Below are positions 34,548 through 41,982 of a stretch of DNA of 64,000 nt, in pieces. A program made the position numbers and the translations under genes. Location of the stretch: the NCBI GenBank assembly GCA_023150475.1, contig JAKLKU010000005.1:186001-250000 (forward strand). The letters are read 5' to 3'. Position 1 is the first letter of the stretch. Every line of letters begins with the position of its first letter. Under the pieces are notes generated by a model. The model saw nothing but the letters and a program-made list of their open reading frames with translations. It had not been told where the DNA came from and made no database searches. The DNA is from Planctomycetota bacterium (GTDB taxonomy: Bacteria; Planctomycetota; UBA1135; GCA-002686595).

Positions 34548-37500
34548 CACGCCACTCCCATCGCGGCGCGCTCGACGTGCGCCGGTTCGTTCGTCGTCCG
34601 TTCGACTTCGTAGTCCGCCGTCGCCGGCACGTGCTGCGCGGCGATCAACGAGTAGAAGACCGGCACCACGATCAGCGTGAACACCGTGCCGACGATCATG
34701 CCGGCGACGAGCACGATGCCGATCGAGTTGCGCGCCTCCGCGCCCGGCCCAGTGACCAGGACCAGCGGGAAGTGCCCGAACACCGTCGCCGCGGAAGTCA
34801 TCAACACGGGCCGCAGACGCGTCTGCGCCGCTTCGCGCAACGCGGCCATCTTCGAGAGCCCGCGCTCCTGCAAGGTGTTCGCGAACTCCACGATCAAGAT
34901 GCCGTTCTTCGCGATCAGGCCGACCAACGTGATCAACCCGACCTGCGAGTAGATGTTGATCGTGGTGAGATCGAGGAAGCTGAAGAGCAGCGCGCCGGAG
35001 ATCGCGAGCGGCACGGAGCCGACGAGCACGATCAGCGGGTCGCGGAAGCTCTTGAACTGCGCCGCGAGCACGAGATAGATCAGCGCGACGGCGAAACCGA
35101 GCGTCACGACGAGCGCCGAACCTTCGCGCCGGATCTGCCGCGACTCGCCGGCGTAGTCGAGCGTGATGCCGGGCCCGCCGATCGCGCGCGCCGCGTCTTC
35201 GAGCACGCTCAAGCCTTCGGCCTTGGTCACGCCGGGCTGCACGCCGCCGAAGATCCGCACGGCGTTGCGTTGCTGGAAGCGGTTGAGCGTGCGCGGCGCC
35301 GTGCTGCTCTCGATCTTGGTGAACGTCGAGACGGGCACGAGCTCGCCGGTCGGAGTCTTGATCTTCAGGTCGAGCAACGGACCGACCGTCGCGCGCTCCG
35401 ACTCCGCGAGCTGCGGGATGACCTTGTAGCTGCGGTCGAAGTAGTTGAAGCGGTTGACGTAGCCGCCGCCGAGCAACACGCCGAGCTCTTGACCGACGCT
35501 GGCGAGGTCGAGGCCGAGATCGGCGATCTGCTCGCGATCGATCTCGACGCGCGCTTCGGGTCGGTCGATCTTGAGGTCGGTGTCGACGTAGAGGAACTTG
35601 CCGCTCTGCCAACCGGCGCCGACGATCGCGCCGACGACGTCCTGCATCTCTTCGAGCGGCGCGTCGCTCTGGAGCACGAGCTCGACGTCGTACTGCCCCG
35701 CATTCGGCAACGGCGGATCGAGGCGCGGGAACACGCGCAGGCCCGGCACCGACGAGACGGCGCCGAAGACTTCGCCGTACATCTCCTCGGTCGAGCGCGT
35801 GCGTTCGCGCCAGTCCTTGGTGACCATGCCGCCGAAGCCGCCCCAGTTCGCGGTCAACGACCACATGAACTTGGCTTCCGGGAAACCCGTCACCGTGCGG
35901 ATGACCTTCTGCGCTTCCGCGTCGACCGCGCCGAGCGTCGAGTCGGGCGACGCGTCGAGGAAGAAGCTGATGTGCCCTTGGTCCTCCACCGGCGCGAGCT
36001 CCGCGCGCGACATCGTGTAGAGCGGCCACGCGGCGACCATCACGGCGAGCGCCGCGACCACGATCGCCCAGCGCATCTCGAGCGCGAGGTCGAGCGACCA
36101 CGCGTACGCGCGCCGCACGACGTCGAAGCCGCGATTGACGAGCTTCGTCAGACGCCCTTCCTTGCCGCCGGCGTGCACGAAGCGAGAGCTCATCACCGGC
36201 GACAACGTCACCGCGACGAGGCCCGACACGACGACCGCGGCAGCCAACGTGATCGCGAACTCGAGGAACAACGAACCCGTCAAGCCGCCTTGGAAACCGA
36301 TCGGCGTGTACACCGCCGCCAGCGTGATCGTCATCGCGATGATCGGGCCGACGAGCTCGCGCGCGCCGATCAACGCGGCTTGGATGCGCGTCTTGCCGAG
36401 GCGCACGTGTCGTTCCACGTTCTCGACGACGACGATCGCGTCGTCGACGACCAGACCGACCGAGAGCACGATCGCGAGGATCGTCAGCAGGTTCAGGCTG
36501 AAACCCGCGGCCCACATGACGATCGCGGCGCCGACCAGCGACACCGGCATCGCCACGAGCGGCACGAGCGCCGTGCGGATCGAACCGAGGAACAGGAACA
36601 CGACGAGACCGACGATCAGGATCGTCTCGGTCAGCGTCTTCGTGATCTCGGTCAGCGCGTTCTCCATGAACACCGTCGCGTCGTACGCGAGGCGCATGTC
36701 GATGTCGGCGGGCAGCGTCGGCTGCAAGCGCTCCATCTCGGCGCGCAAACGGTGCGCGACGTCGATCTCGTTGACGCCGATCAGCGGCCAGACCGAGAGG
36801 TACACGGCCTCGCGGCCGCTGAACTTCGCGCTCAGATCGGCCTCTTCGGCGCCGAGTTCGACCTTGGCGACGTCGGCGAGCCGCACGACCGCGCCGCCGC
36901 GATCGGCGACGATCAAACGCTCGAACTCCTCGACCGAACGCAGGTCGGTGTTGGCGAGCAAGTTGACCTGCACGAGGTTGCCCTTGGTCTGCCCGACTGC
37001 GGCGAGGTAGTTGTTGCGGCGCAGCGCCGCACTGACGTCGCCGGGCGAGAGCCCGAGCGCCGCGAGCTTGTCGGGATCCATCCACACGCGCATCGCGATC
37101 GGGCGACCGCCTTCGATGCCGACGCGCTGCACGCCTTCGAGCGTCGCGAGCTGCGGCTGCAACGTGCGCGCGAGCCAGTCGGTGATCTCCGGCACCGTTC
37201 GTTGGTCCGACGAGAAGCTCAGGTAGAACGACGCGTACGGCCGGTCGGCGCGTTGGATCTCGACCACCGGCGGCTCGGCCTCGGCCGGCAGCTCGGAACG
37301 CACCTGCTGCAAGCGCGCGGTGACTTCGGCGAGCGCCGCGGTGCTCGAGTGGTTGAGCTTGAGCCTGACCGTGATCAGGCTGACGCCTGCGCGGCTCGTC
37401 GACTCGAGCGTGTCGACGCCGGCGATCGACGAGACGACACGTTCGATCGGTGTGGTCAAGAAGCCGCGCACGGTCTCCGCGCTCGCGCCGGTGTAGACCG

Positions 37501-37723
37501 TCGTGATCAGCACCGACGAGCTCTCGATCTTCGGGAACTGCTGCACCGGCAGCGACACGAGCGCGCGCCACCCGACCAGCACCAGCACCAGGTTCGCGAC
37601 GACCGCGAGCACCGGGTGGCGGATGAAGACGTCGGTGAACGAACGCTTCGACGCCACGTCGGCTTCGGGCGCGGAGCTGCCACTCCCCGTACGCCCGGCG
37701 TTCGGCTTGCTCCCCTCGCTCAT
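34547..37723 (-). CDS. RND efflux permease (HAE1/AcrB-like)
   Basis: 1058 aa, the normal RND length with 12 TM helices and two large periplasmic loops. TM1 is in FIRHPVLAVVANLVLVLVGW. TM4 carries the proton-relay Asp pair (VLSVGLVVDDAIVVVENV). The pore-domain segments (PVQQFPKIESSSVLITTVYTG) match drug exporters of the HAE1 group rather than metal pumps. It is the proton-driven inner-membrane pump of the operon, probably for drugs, dyes or hydrophobic compounds. The ATG overlaps the MFP stop by 4 nt (ATGA). Confidence 0.96.
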   Translation of the reverse strand: MSEGSKPNAGRTGSGSSAPEADVASKRSFTDVFIRHPVLAVVANLVLVLVGWRALVSLPVQQFPKIESSSVLITTVYTGASAETVRGFLTTPIERVVSSIAGVDTLESTSRAGVSLITVRLKLNHSSTAALAEVTARLQQVRSELPAEAEPPVVEIQRADRPYASFYLSFSSDQRTVPEITDWLARTLQPQLATLEGVQRVGIEGGRPIAMRVWMDPDKLAALGLSPGDVSAALRRNNYLAAVGQTKGNLVQVNLLANTDLRSVEEFERLIVADRGGAVVRLADVAKVELGAEEADLSAKFSGREAVYLSVWPLIGVNEIDVAHRLRAEMERLQPTLPADIDMRLAYDATVFMENALTEITKTLTETILIVGLVVFLFLGSIRTALVPLVAMPVSLVGAAIVMWAAGFSLNLLTILAIVLSVGLVVDDAIVVVENVERHVRLGKTRIQAALIGARELVGPIIAMTITLAAVYTPIGFQGGLTGSLFLEFAITLAAAVVVSGLVAVTLSPVMSSRFVHAGGKEGRLTKLVNRGFDVVRRAYAWSLDLALEMRWAIVVAALAVMVAAWPLYTMSRAELAPVEDQGHISFFLDASPDSTLGAVDAEAQKVIRTVTGFPEAKFMWSLTANWGGFGGMVTKDWRERTRSTEEMYGEVFGAVSSVPGLRVFPRLDPPLPNAGQYDVELVLQSDAPLEEMQDVVGAIVGAGWQSGKFLYVDTDLKIDRPEARVEIDREQIADLGLDLASVGQELGVLLGGGYVNRFNYFDRSYKVIPQLAESERATVGPLLDLKIKTPTGELVPVSTFTKIESSTAPRTLNRFQQRNAVRIFGGVQPGVTKAEGLSVLEDAARAIGGPGITLDYAGESRQIRREGSALVVTLGFAVALIYLVLAAQFKSFRDPLIVLVGSVPLAISGALLFSFLDLTTINIYSQVGLITLVGLIAKNGILIVEFANTLQERGLSKMAALREAAQTRLRPVLMTSAATVFGHFPLVLVTGPGAEARNSIGIVLVAGMIVGTVFTLIVVPVFYSLIAAQHVPATADYEVERTTNEPAHVERAAMGVA

Positions 37724-38931
37724 CGCGCACCACCTTCGACGTCAGCTCGAGTTTCGCCCTGCGCTTCCGCCGATGCCGCGCCTTGCGCTTCCGCCGATGC
37801 CGCGCCCTGCGCTTCCGCCGATGCCGCGCCGTGGGCTCCGGCCGGCGCGCCACCTTCCGGCGCGACCACCACGAGCACGCCTTCGCGCAGCTTGAACGAG
37901 CCCGACGCCGCGACGACGTCGCCGACCGCGAGCCCGTGTTCGATCACGACCGTGTCGCCGAGCAACGCGCCCGCCGTCACCGGCCGGACGTGAGCGCGCG
38001 GCTTGCCTTGTGGATCGAGCTCGACGACGAACACGTGGTCGCCGGCGGGGCCCTTGCGCAACCCGCTGACCGGAATGACGACCGCGGACTGCGGCGCGCC
38101 GATCGGCACGCGCACTCGCACGGACGCACCGGGCGAGAGTTTGCCGGCCGCCCCGTCGAGCTTCGCGCGCACCCACGAGTTGCGCGTCGCTTCGTCGACA
38201 CGCGCGTCGATGGCGACGATGGTCGCCTTCGCGCTGATGCCGCCGGAGAGCACTTCGACGCTCGAACCTTCCGCGATGCCGGCCGCCACCGTCTGGTTGA
38301 CCGCGAAGTCGACGTGCACGGCGTCGTCGAGCCCTTGCAGCGTCGTCAGTTCGGTCCCGCCGTCGAGGTACTGCCCTTCGTGCACGTCGGACATGCCGAT
38401 GCGCGCCCGAAACGGCGCACGGATCGTCTTGCGCTCGATCACGGCGCGCGTGCGAGCGACGTTGGCGAGCGCGACGTCGCGCTCGGCCTTCGCGCGGTCG
38501 ACGTCGATCGCCGACGCACCTTTGTTCTCGAGCGCGCGTTGCACGCGGCCGAGCAAGGTTTCGGCGAGGGCCGCCTGCGCCTGGAGCGCGTTGAGCTCGG
38601 CCTCCTCGACTTGCACGTCGAGCGCTACGAGCAACGTGCCCGCCTCGACGATCGAGCCGGGCTCGAGATGCACTTCGCGCACCGTGCCGGGCAACTCGTT
38701 GCGCAGCGTCACGGAGCGCAGCGCGCGCACGGTGCCGATCGACGTGGTCGAGCGGACGAACTCGTGCGCGACGGCCGGCGCCGTCGTGATCACTTCCATC
38801 GGCTCGGGCATCGAGGCCGCGGCCGCTTGGCTCGCTTCGAACTGACCGCGTTTCCACGCCGCGAGCCCGAAGGCGAGCGCGGCGAGTGCGACGAACAACA
38901 GGAACGAGGTGAACAACGAACGACGAGTCAT
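37720..38931 (-). CDS. RND efflux membrane fusion protein (AcrA/HlyD-type)
   Basis: 403 aa from ATG 38931, with AAGGAGGG upstream. One N-terminal TM anchor (MTRRSLFTSFLLFVALAALAFGLAA) replaces a lipobox. Next come the lipoyl half motifs (RNELPGTVREVHLEPGSIVEAGTLLVALD), a helical hairpin at about 110-165, a beta-barrel and a membrane-proximal domain (to about 370). It bridges the RND pump and the outer-membrane factor in the periplasm. The C-terminus carries a Gly/Ala/Ser/Glu tail of three 8-residue repeats (SAEAQGAA) from a 24-bp tandem repeat; this is not usual for the family. It is the first gene of the pump operon, downstream of a TetR gene and its operator. Confidence 0.94.
   Translation of the reverse strand: MTRRSLFTSFLLFVALAALAFGLAAWKRGQFEASQAAAASMPEPMEVITTAPAVAHEFVRSTTSIGTVRALRSVTLRNELPGTVREVHLEPGSIVEAGTLLVALDVQVEEAELNALQAQAALAETLLGRVQRALENKGASAIDVDRAKAERDVALANVARTRAVIERKTIRAPFRARIGMSDVHEGQYLDGGTELTTLQGLDDAVHVDFAVNQTVAAGIAEGSSVEVLSGGISAKATIVAIDARVDEATRNSWVRAKLDGAAGKLSPGASVRVRVPIGAPQSAVVIPVSGLRKGPAGDHVFVVELDPQGKPRAHVRPVTAGALLGDTVVIEHGLAVGDVVAASGSFKLREGVLVVVAPEGGAPAGAHGAASAEAQGAASAEAQGAASAEAQGETRADVEGGAR
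37761..37830 (-). repeat. 24-bp tandem repeat in MFP coding sequence
   Basis: Three near-identical units at 37761-37784, 37785-37808 and 37809-37830 (plus strand GCGCTTCCGCCGATGCCGCG…). On the minus strand they encode the repeated SAEAQGAA tail of the membrane fusion protein. Confidence 0.95.
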
Positions 38932-39251
38932 GCTTGCGGCCCTCCTTGCAGGGCGGTGCGACGAGACGAACGAGCGGCCGCGGAATCGACAGCGCGGCGC
39001 GAGTTGGACGGAAAGGCGAGGCGAGCGCGGCGTCCGACCGAGGACACGGTCGCGCCGCGAACGACGTGCGTCGCGCGAGTGGCTTGCGCCGCGCGAGCGC
39101 CGTGCGCGTCGCACGGGCCGAACGAGTGCGTGAACGAGAGAGTCGACATGGCTGGGGACGGGCGTGGATCGTGACGGAGTAGACTGGTCGACTAGGAAGC
39201 TCCAATGACGGAGCGGTCGGGACGGGTCGGACTTGCGCAGGTGCGGCGGCG
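38932..39251. other. Intergenic region between TetR gene and efflux operon
   Basis: 320 nt holding the operator at 39180-39194 and a possible minus-strand leader ORF (ATG 39149 to TGA 38928, 73 codons). The ORF's stop overlaps the MFP start as ATGA, but it has an Arg/Ala/Ser-rich composition and no Shine-Dalgarno. The leader between operator and MFP start is about 250 nt, long for this genome. Confidence 0.5.
39180..39194. promoter_or_regulatory. TetR operator upstream of efflux operon
   Basis: TAGACTGGTCGACTA, flanked by AG on both sides; it matches the site at 39868-39882 at 13 of 15 positions. It lies about 250 bp upstream of the membrane fusion gene and just past the TetR stop. Confidence 0.75.
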
Positions 39252-39854
39252 CTAGCTCCTGGCTTTCAAGAGCGCGTCGAACGCGAACGCGAGGAAGTCG
39301 TCGACGGGCTGCAGACTGCGATCGATCTGCATGCGCATCGTCGCGCCTTCCCAGAGCATCACGAGCATGTTCGCGAGTCGATCGGCGTCGTGCGCGCGGT
39401 CGATCTCGCCGGCGGTCTGGCCATCGCGGATCACCGCCGCGAGCAACGCGCTCCACTTCTCGTAGGCGCGCTTCACGGCGGCGTGGACCGGTTCGCTGAG
39501 CTGCGCGGTCTCGAGCGCGAGCTTCGGGATCAGGCAGTGCCGCCCGACGCCGCGGGTCGCGAAGTCGTCGCGGCTCTTCTGGAAGACGGAACGCAGGCGC
39601 TCGAGCGGCGAGAGCGTCTGGTCACCGAGCACCGGCGCGAGGAACTCGACGTAACCCGCGCACTCGCGGTCGATCAGGGCGATGCCGAAGTCCTCTTTCG
39701 AGGCGAAGTAGTGGTAGAAGGACCCCTTCGGCACTCCGGCCGCGGCCAGGATCTCGGCGAGCCCGCAGGCGTTGAAACTCTTCGCGGCGATGGCCTCGGC
39801 GCCTGCTTCGAGCAGCCGCTCCCGGGTCCCGCTTTCCTTCTGCACCGGCAACAT
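39252..39854 (-). CDS. TetR/AcrR-family repressor of the efflux operon
   Basis: 200 aa from ATG 39854. The N-terminal helix-turn-helix (about 10-56: TRERLLEAGAEAIAAKSFNACGLAEILAAAGVPKGSFYHYFASKEDF) is textbook TetR. The ligand domain (about 75-200) resembles the TetR_C group of AcuR/NemR-like regulators. It is encoded directly upstream of the RND operon on the same strand. The same 15-bp near-palindrome occurs 14 nt upstream of its own start and before the pump genes, so it very likely represses both and is released by a pump substrate. Confidence 0.94.
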   Translation of the reverse strand: MLPVQKESGTRERLLEAGAEAIAAKSFNACGLAEILAAAGVPKGSFYHYFASKEDFGIALIDRECAGYVEFLAPVLGDQTLSPLERLRSVFQKSRDDFATRGVGRHCLIPKLALETAQLSEPVHAAVKRAYEKWSALLAAVIRDGQTAGEIDRAHDADRLANMLVMLWEGATMRMQIDRSLQPVDDFLAFAFDALLKARS

Positions 39855-39867
39855 GGGGCGCCAAGAG

Positions 39868-39882
39868 TAGACCGGTCGTCTA
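39868..39882. promoter_or_regulatory. TetR operator upstream of tetR gene
   Basis: TAGACCGGTCGTCTA: perfect arms TAGAC/GTCTA around CGGTC, 14 nt upstream of the TetR ATG (39854). This is the expected place for autorepression. A second copy is at 39180-39194. Confidence 0.8.
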
Positions 39883-40298
39883 GTCGGTGCAACCCCCGAT
39901 TTCTGGCGCCCGAGTGGCCATCGGTGAGCGAGCGCCGACGCCCCGGCGCCGGTGCTGCACTTCGGCGGGCGCGACGCGGCATGCGCCGTGCGCAAGCGGA
40001 CGGCACCCAGCGCCCCCCCTCCCGCATCCACCGGAGACCGCCAATCCCCGGCCGGCACGGTTCGGGGCATCGCGGACGACTCGGAGCCCGGACCGCGTCG
40101 GCCCGACGGAGTCGACGCACCTCTCCGTACTTGCCCACGGCCGCGCGCGGAGTTCCTCGGGTCGTCCGAGTGCTGCGTCGGGTGCCGCGAACGCGAATCG
40201 GTTCTCGCCGCGCTTGACGACTACGGAGCGCCGTCGGAGCATCCGTCGGTCGGCCAGTCGAAGTGGGCGCTTCGACGGAGGGAGACCGACTCTCGCCC
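39883..40298. other. Divergent intergenic region, tetR / unknown sigma-like operon
   Basis: About 415 nt, no supportable gene. It should hold promoters for both directions. A TTGACG at 40214-40219 faces the operon at 40299, but there is no good -10 at standard distance; GAGCAT near 40237 is the closest candidate. Confidence 0.4.
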
Positions 40299-40895
40299 AT
40301 GAGCTTTCGCCCCGATCACGACCGTGAGGAGGAGTATCCCGGCGCGCGCTGGCTGCGTGGGAACTCTCCTCGCGCGATCCTGACCCGACTCCTCTCGGCG
40401 CACGAGCTCGAGTTCGACAGCCGAGTCGCGGCCCGACTCGAGACTCGCGCGATCGTGTTGGATCCACAAAGGACGATGCTGCGGTCGATGGCGCTCACCG
40501 CGCGCCGCGCGATCTCGTACCGCGGAGAACCACCGCTCGACGTGTTCCTCGCGGACTGTATCGATCGTTCGATCGACGACTTGATCGAGGAGGACATCGA
40601 AGCGGAGAGATCGGGAGTGCCGCTCGAGCTGCACGACCGACGCTACGTCGAGTTGGCGCAATCGCTCGGCGTCGAACCCATCCACGCCCGACGCATCGCC
40701 ATCGTCTTGAACACACGGGCCGACGCTGAGCGACGAGCCGCTTTCGCCGTCCTGATCCAACGCAAGAGCCTCGACGAGCACACGCGCACGAGCGGCCAAC
40801 CGCGCGAAGCCGTCCGTACGATGGTGCGCGACTCCCTGCGACGTCTCTCGCGAGCATTCGGCATCGAAATCGACCCGCAGGAGTACGGACTATGA
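40299..40895 (+). CDS. Divergent sigma-70-like protein (operon gene 1)
   Basis: 198 aa from ATG 40299; a GTG at 40263 in frame is an alternative. No TM or signal peptide. The C-terminal 50 residues read like sigma region 4: AERRAAFAVLIQRKSLDEHT…PREAVRTMVRDSLRRLSRAFG, a helix, a turn at 'SLDEH', a second helix and the 'V…aL.rL' end. The middle (LTARRAISYRGEPPLDVFLADCIDRSIDDLIEED) resembles a degenerate region 2. I infer an atypical ECF-like regulator. A structure-guided search is needed, because similarity is at pattern level only. It overlaps the next gene by 4 nt (ATGA at 40892), so the two products are probably made in equal amounts. Confidence 0.65.
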   Translation: MSFRPDHDREEEYPGARWLRGNSPRAILTRLLSAHELEFDSRVAARLETRAIVLDPQRTMLRSMALTARRAISYRGEPPLDVFLADCIDRSIDDLIEEDIEAERSGVPLELHDRRYVELAQSLGVEPIHARRIAIVLNTRADAERRAAFAVLIQRKSLDEHTRTSGQPREAVRTMVRDSLRRLSRAFGIEIDPQEYGL

Positions 40896-41812
40896 GCGCC
40901 GAGCTGCCCACCGGGTTCTGTGCGGAGACCGAGGCATTGCTGCGCGAAGCGGCGGCCGCGCCTGACTCGTTGCTGCTGCGCGCGCCTCGCCGCGCGATCG
41001 CAGCGTCGGCCGCCGAGCCCGTGAAGCCGTCGGCGACGGGACTGTCCACGCTCGAACGCCATTTGCTGCGCGCCTTTCGGGAAGAAGTCGCGGCGCTCCT
41101 GCGCGATGAATGTCGTCGTCGACTCGCGAAGATGGAGTCCCCGCTGCGCTTCACGCTCGCGTCGCTCGTCGTCGGGCATCGCAGTCACGCGCTCGACGCC
41201 CCCTCGATGGTTCGAGTGGAAGCGGAACTCGCCGAGTCCGTCGAATGGCGAGAACTGGGGAACCACGGCGCACCGGTACGCGACCACATCGCGCGAATGG
41301 ACGTGGAGCAGGTCTCCGAACTCGCTCAGCGTTTTGCGCCGTCGCCGAGCTCCGAACTCCACGCTGGACTCGCTGCGTTCGCGCGCGGAGCGAACGACGT
41401 CGCTCTGCGACGATTCGCCGGCGTCGCGCAGTCGACGGTTTCGCAAACACATCTCTCCGCGGCCTGGACCAACGCCGGCCTGGTCAGGCTGCAACTCGGC
41501 GACCTCGAACGGGCGCGCATGGCGTATCGTCGCGCGTGGCAACTGCAGGCATCGAACGCAGCCGCCGTGCTCTCCGACGCGTTCGTCTCGGTGCAGTTGG
41601 GTGATGCGGAACATCTGCGAGACAAGCGAGCGGACATCGAGGCGGTCGTCCTCGCGGCAGGCATGTCGGTCATGGACGAATACGAACACACTCTCGTCAG
41701 CGGCCGCCGCCTCGGGCTTTGGACTCCTACGAAGGAGTCGGCGCGGTTGGTGTCATTGTTCTCGGACGCTCGCGAGTCGGTTCTCAGGAGGTTGGTACGT
41801 GCGTTTCACTGA
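40892..41812 (+). CDS. TPR-containing soluble protein (operon gene 2)
   Basis: 306 aa, no signal peptide and no TM. The N-terminal 110 residues are helical with many Arg/Glu (LERHLLRAFREEVAALLRDECRRRLAKM). Residues about 165-230 hold at least one TPR-like hairpin pair (SAAWTNAGLVRLQLGDLERARMAYRRAWQLQAS…AVLSDAFVSVQLGD). It is coupled to the upstream sigma-like gene by a 4-nt overlap; a strong AGGAGG inside its own end serves the next gene. It probably binds the sigma-like protein, as an anti-sigma or co-regulator, or couples it to an input. I do not recognise the family. Confidence 0.7.
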   Translation: MSAELPTGFCAETEALLREAAAAPDSLLLRAPRRAIAASAAEPVKPSATGLSTLERHLLRAFREEVAALLRDECRRRLAKMESPLRFTLASLVVGHRSHALDAPSMVRVEAELAESVEWRELGNHGAPVRDHIARMDVEQVSELAQRFAPSPSSELHAGLAAFARGANDVALRRFAGVAQSTVSQTHLSAAWTNAGLVRLQLGDLERARMAYRRAWQLQASNAAAVLSDAFVSVQLGDAEHLRDKRADIEAVVLAAGMSVMDEYEHTLVSGRRLGLWTPTKESARLVSLFSDARESVLRRLVRAFH

Positions 41813-41978
41813 ACTTCGTTCGCGCGCGCGAGGTCGTTGGTTGCTCGCACTCGTCATCGCGGCCCTCCTGTCGCCGCCGGTCACTCCACAGGGCGGCATC
41901 GGCGGGATCGGAGTGCCGACCAGCGTGAGACCGACCTCGAGTCAGACCAACACGAACGGCCAGCAGAAGTTGCCGTGA
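41799..41978 (+). CDS. Small secreted protein (59 aa, operon gene 3)
   Basis: GTG start at 41799 with a near-perfect Shine-Dalgarno (AGGAGG, 7-nt spacing); it overlaps the end of the TPR gene by 14 nt. A positively charged start (RFTELRSRARGRW), a hydrophobic core (LLALVIAALLSPPV) and then a short mature part of about 30 residues rich in Gly, Thr, Ser, Asn and Gln (QGGIGGIGVPTSVRP…). It ends 4 nt before the next gene's ATG. The coding call rests on the strong ribosome site, the signal peptide and the tight fit. The function is unknown; it may be a secreted signal or a surface partner of the giant protein that follows. Confidence 0.75.
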   Translation: MRFTELRSRARGRWLLALVIAALLSPPVTPQGGIGGIGVPTSVRPTSSQTNTNGQQKLP

Positions 41979-41982
41979 GCCC

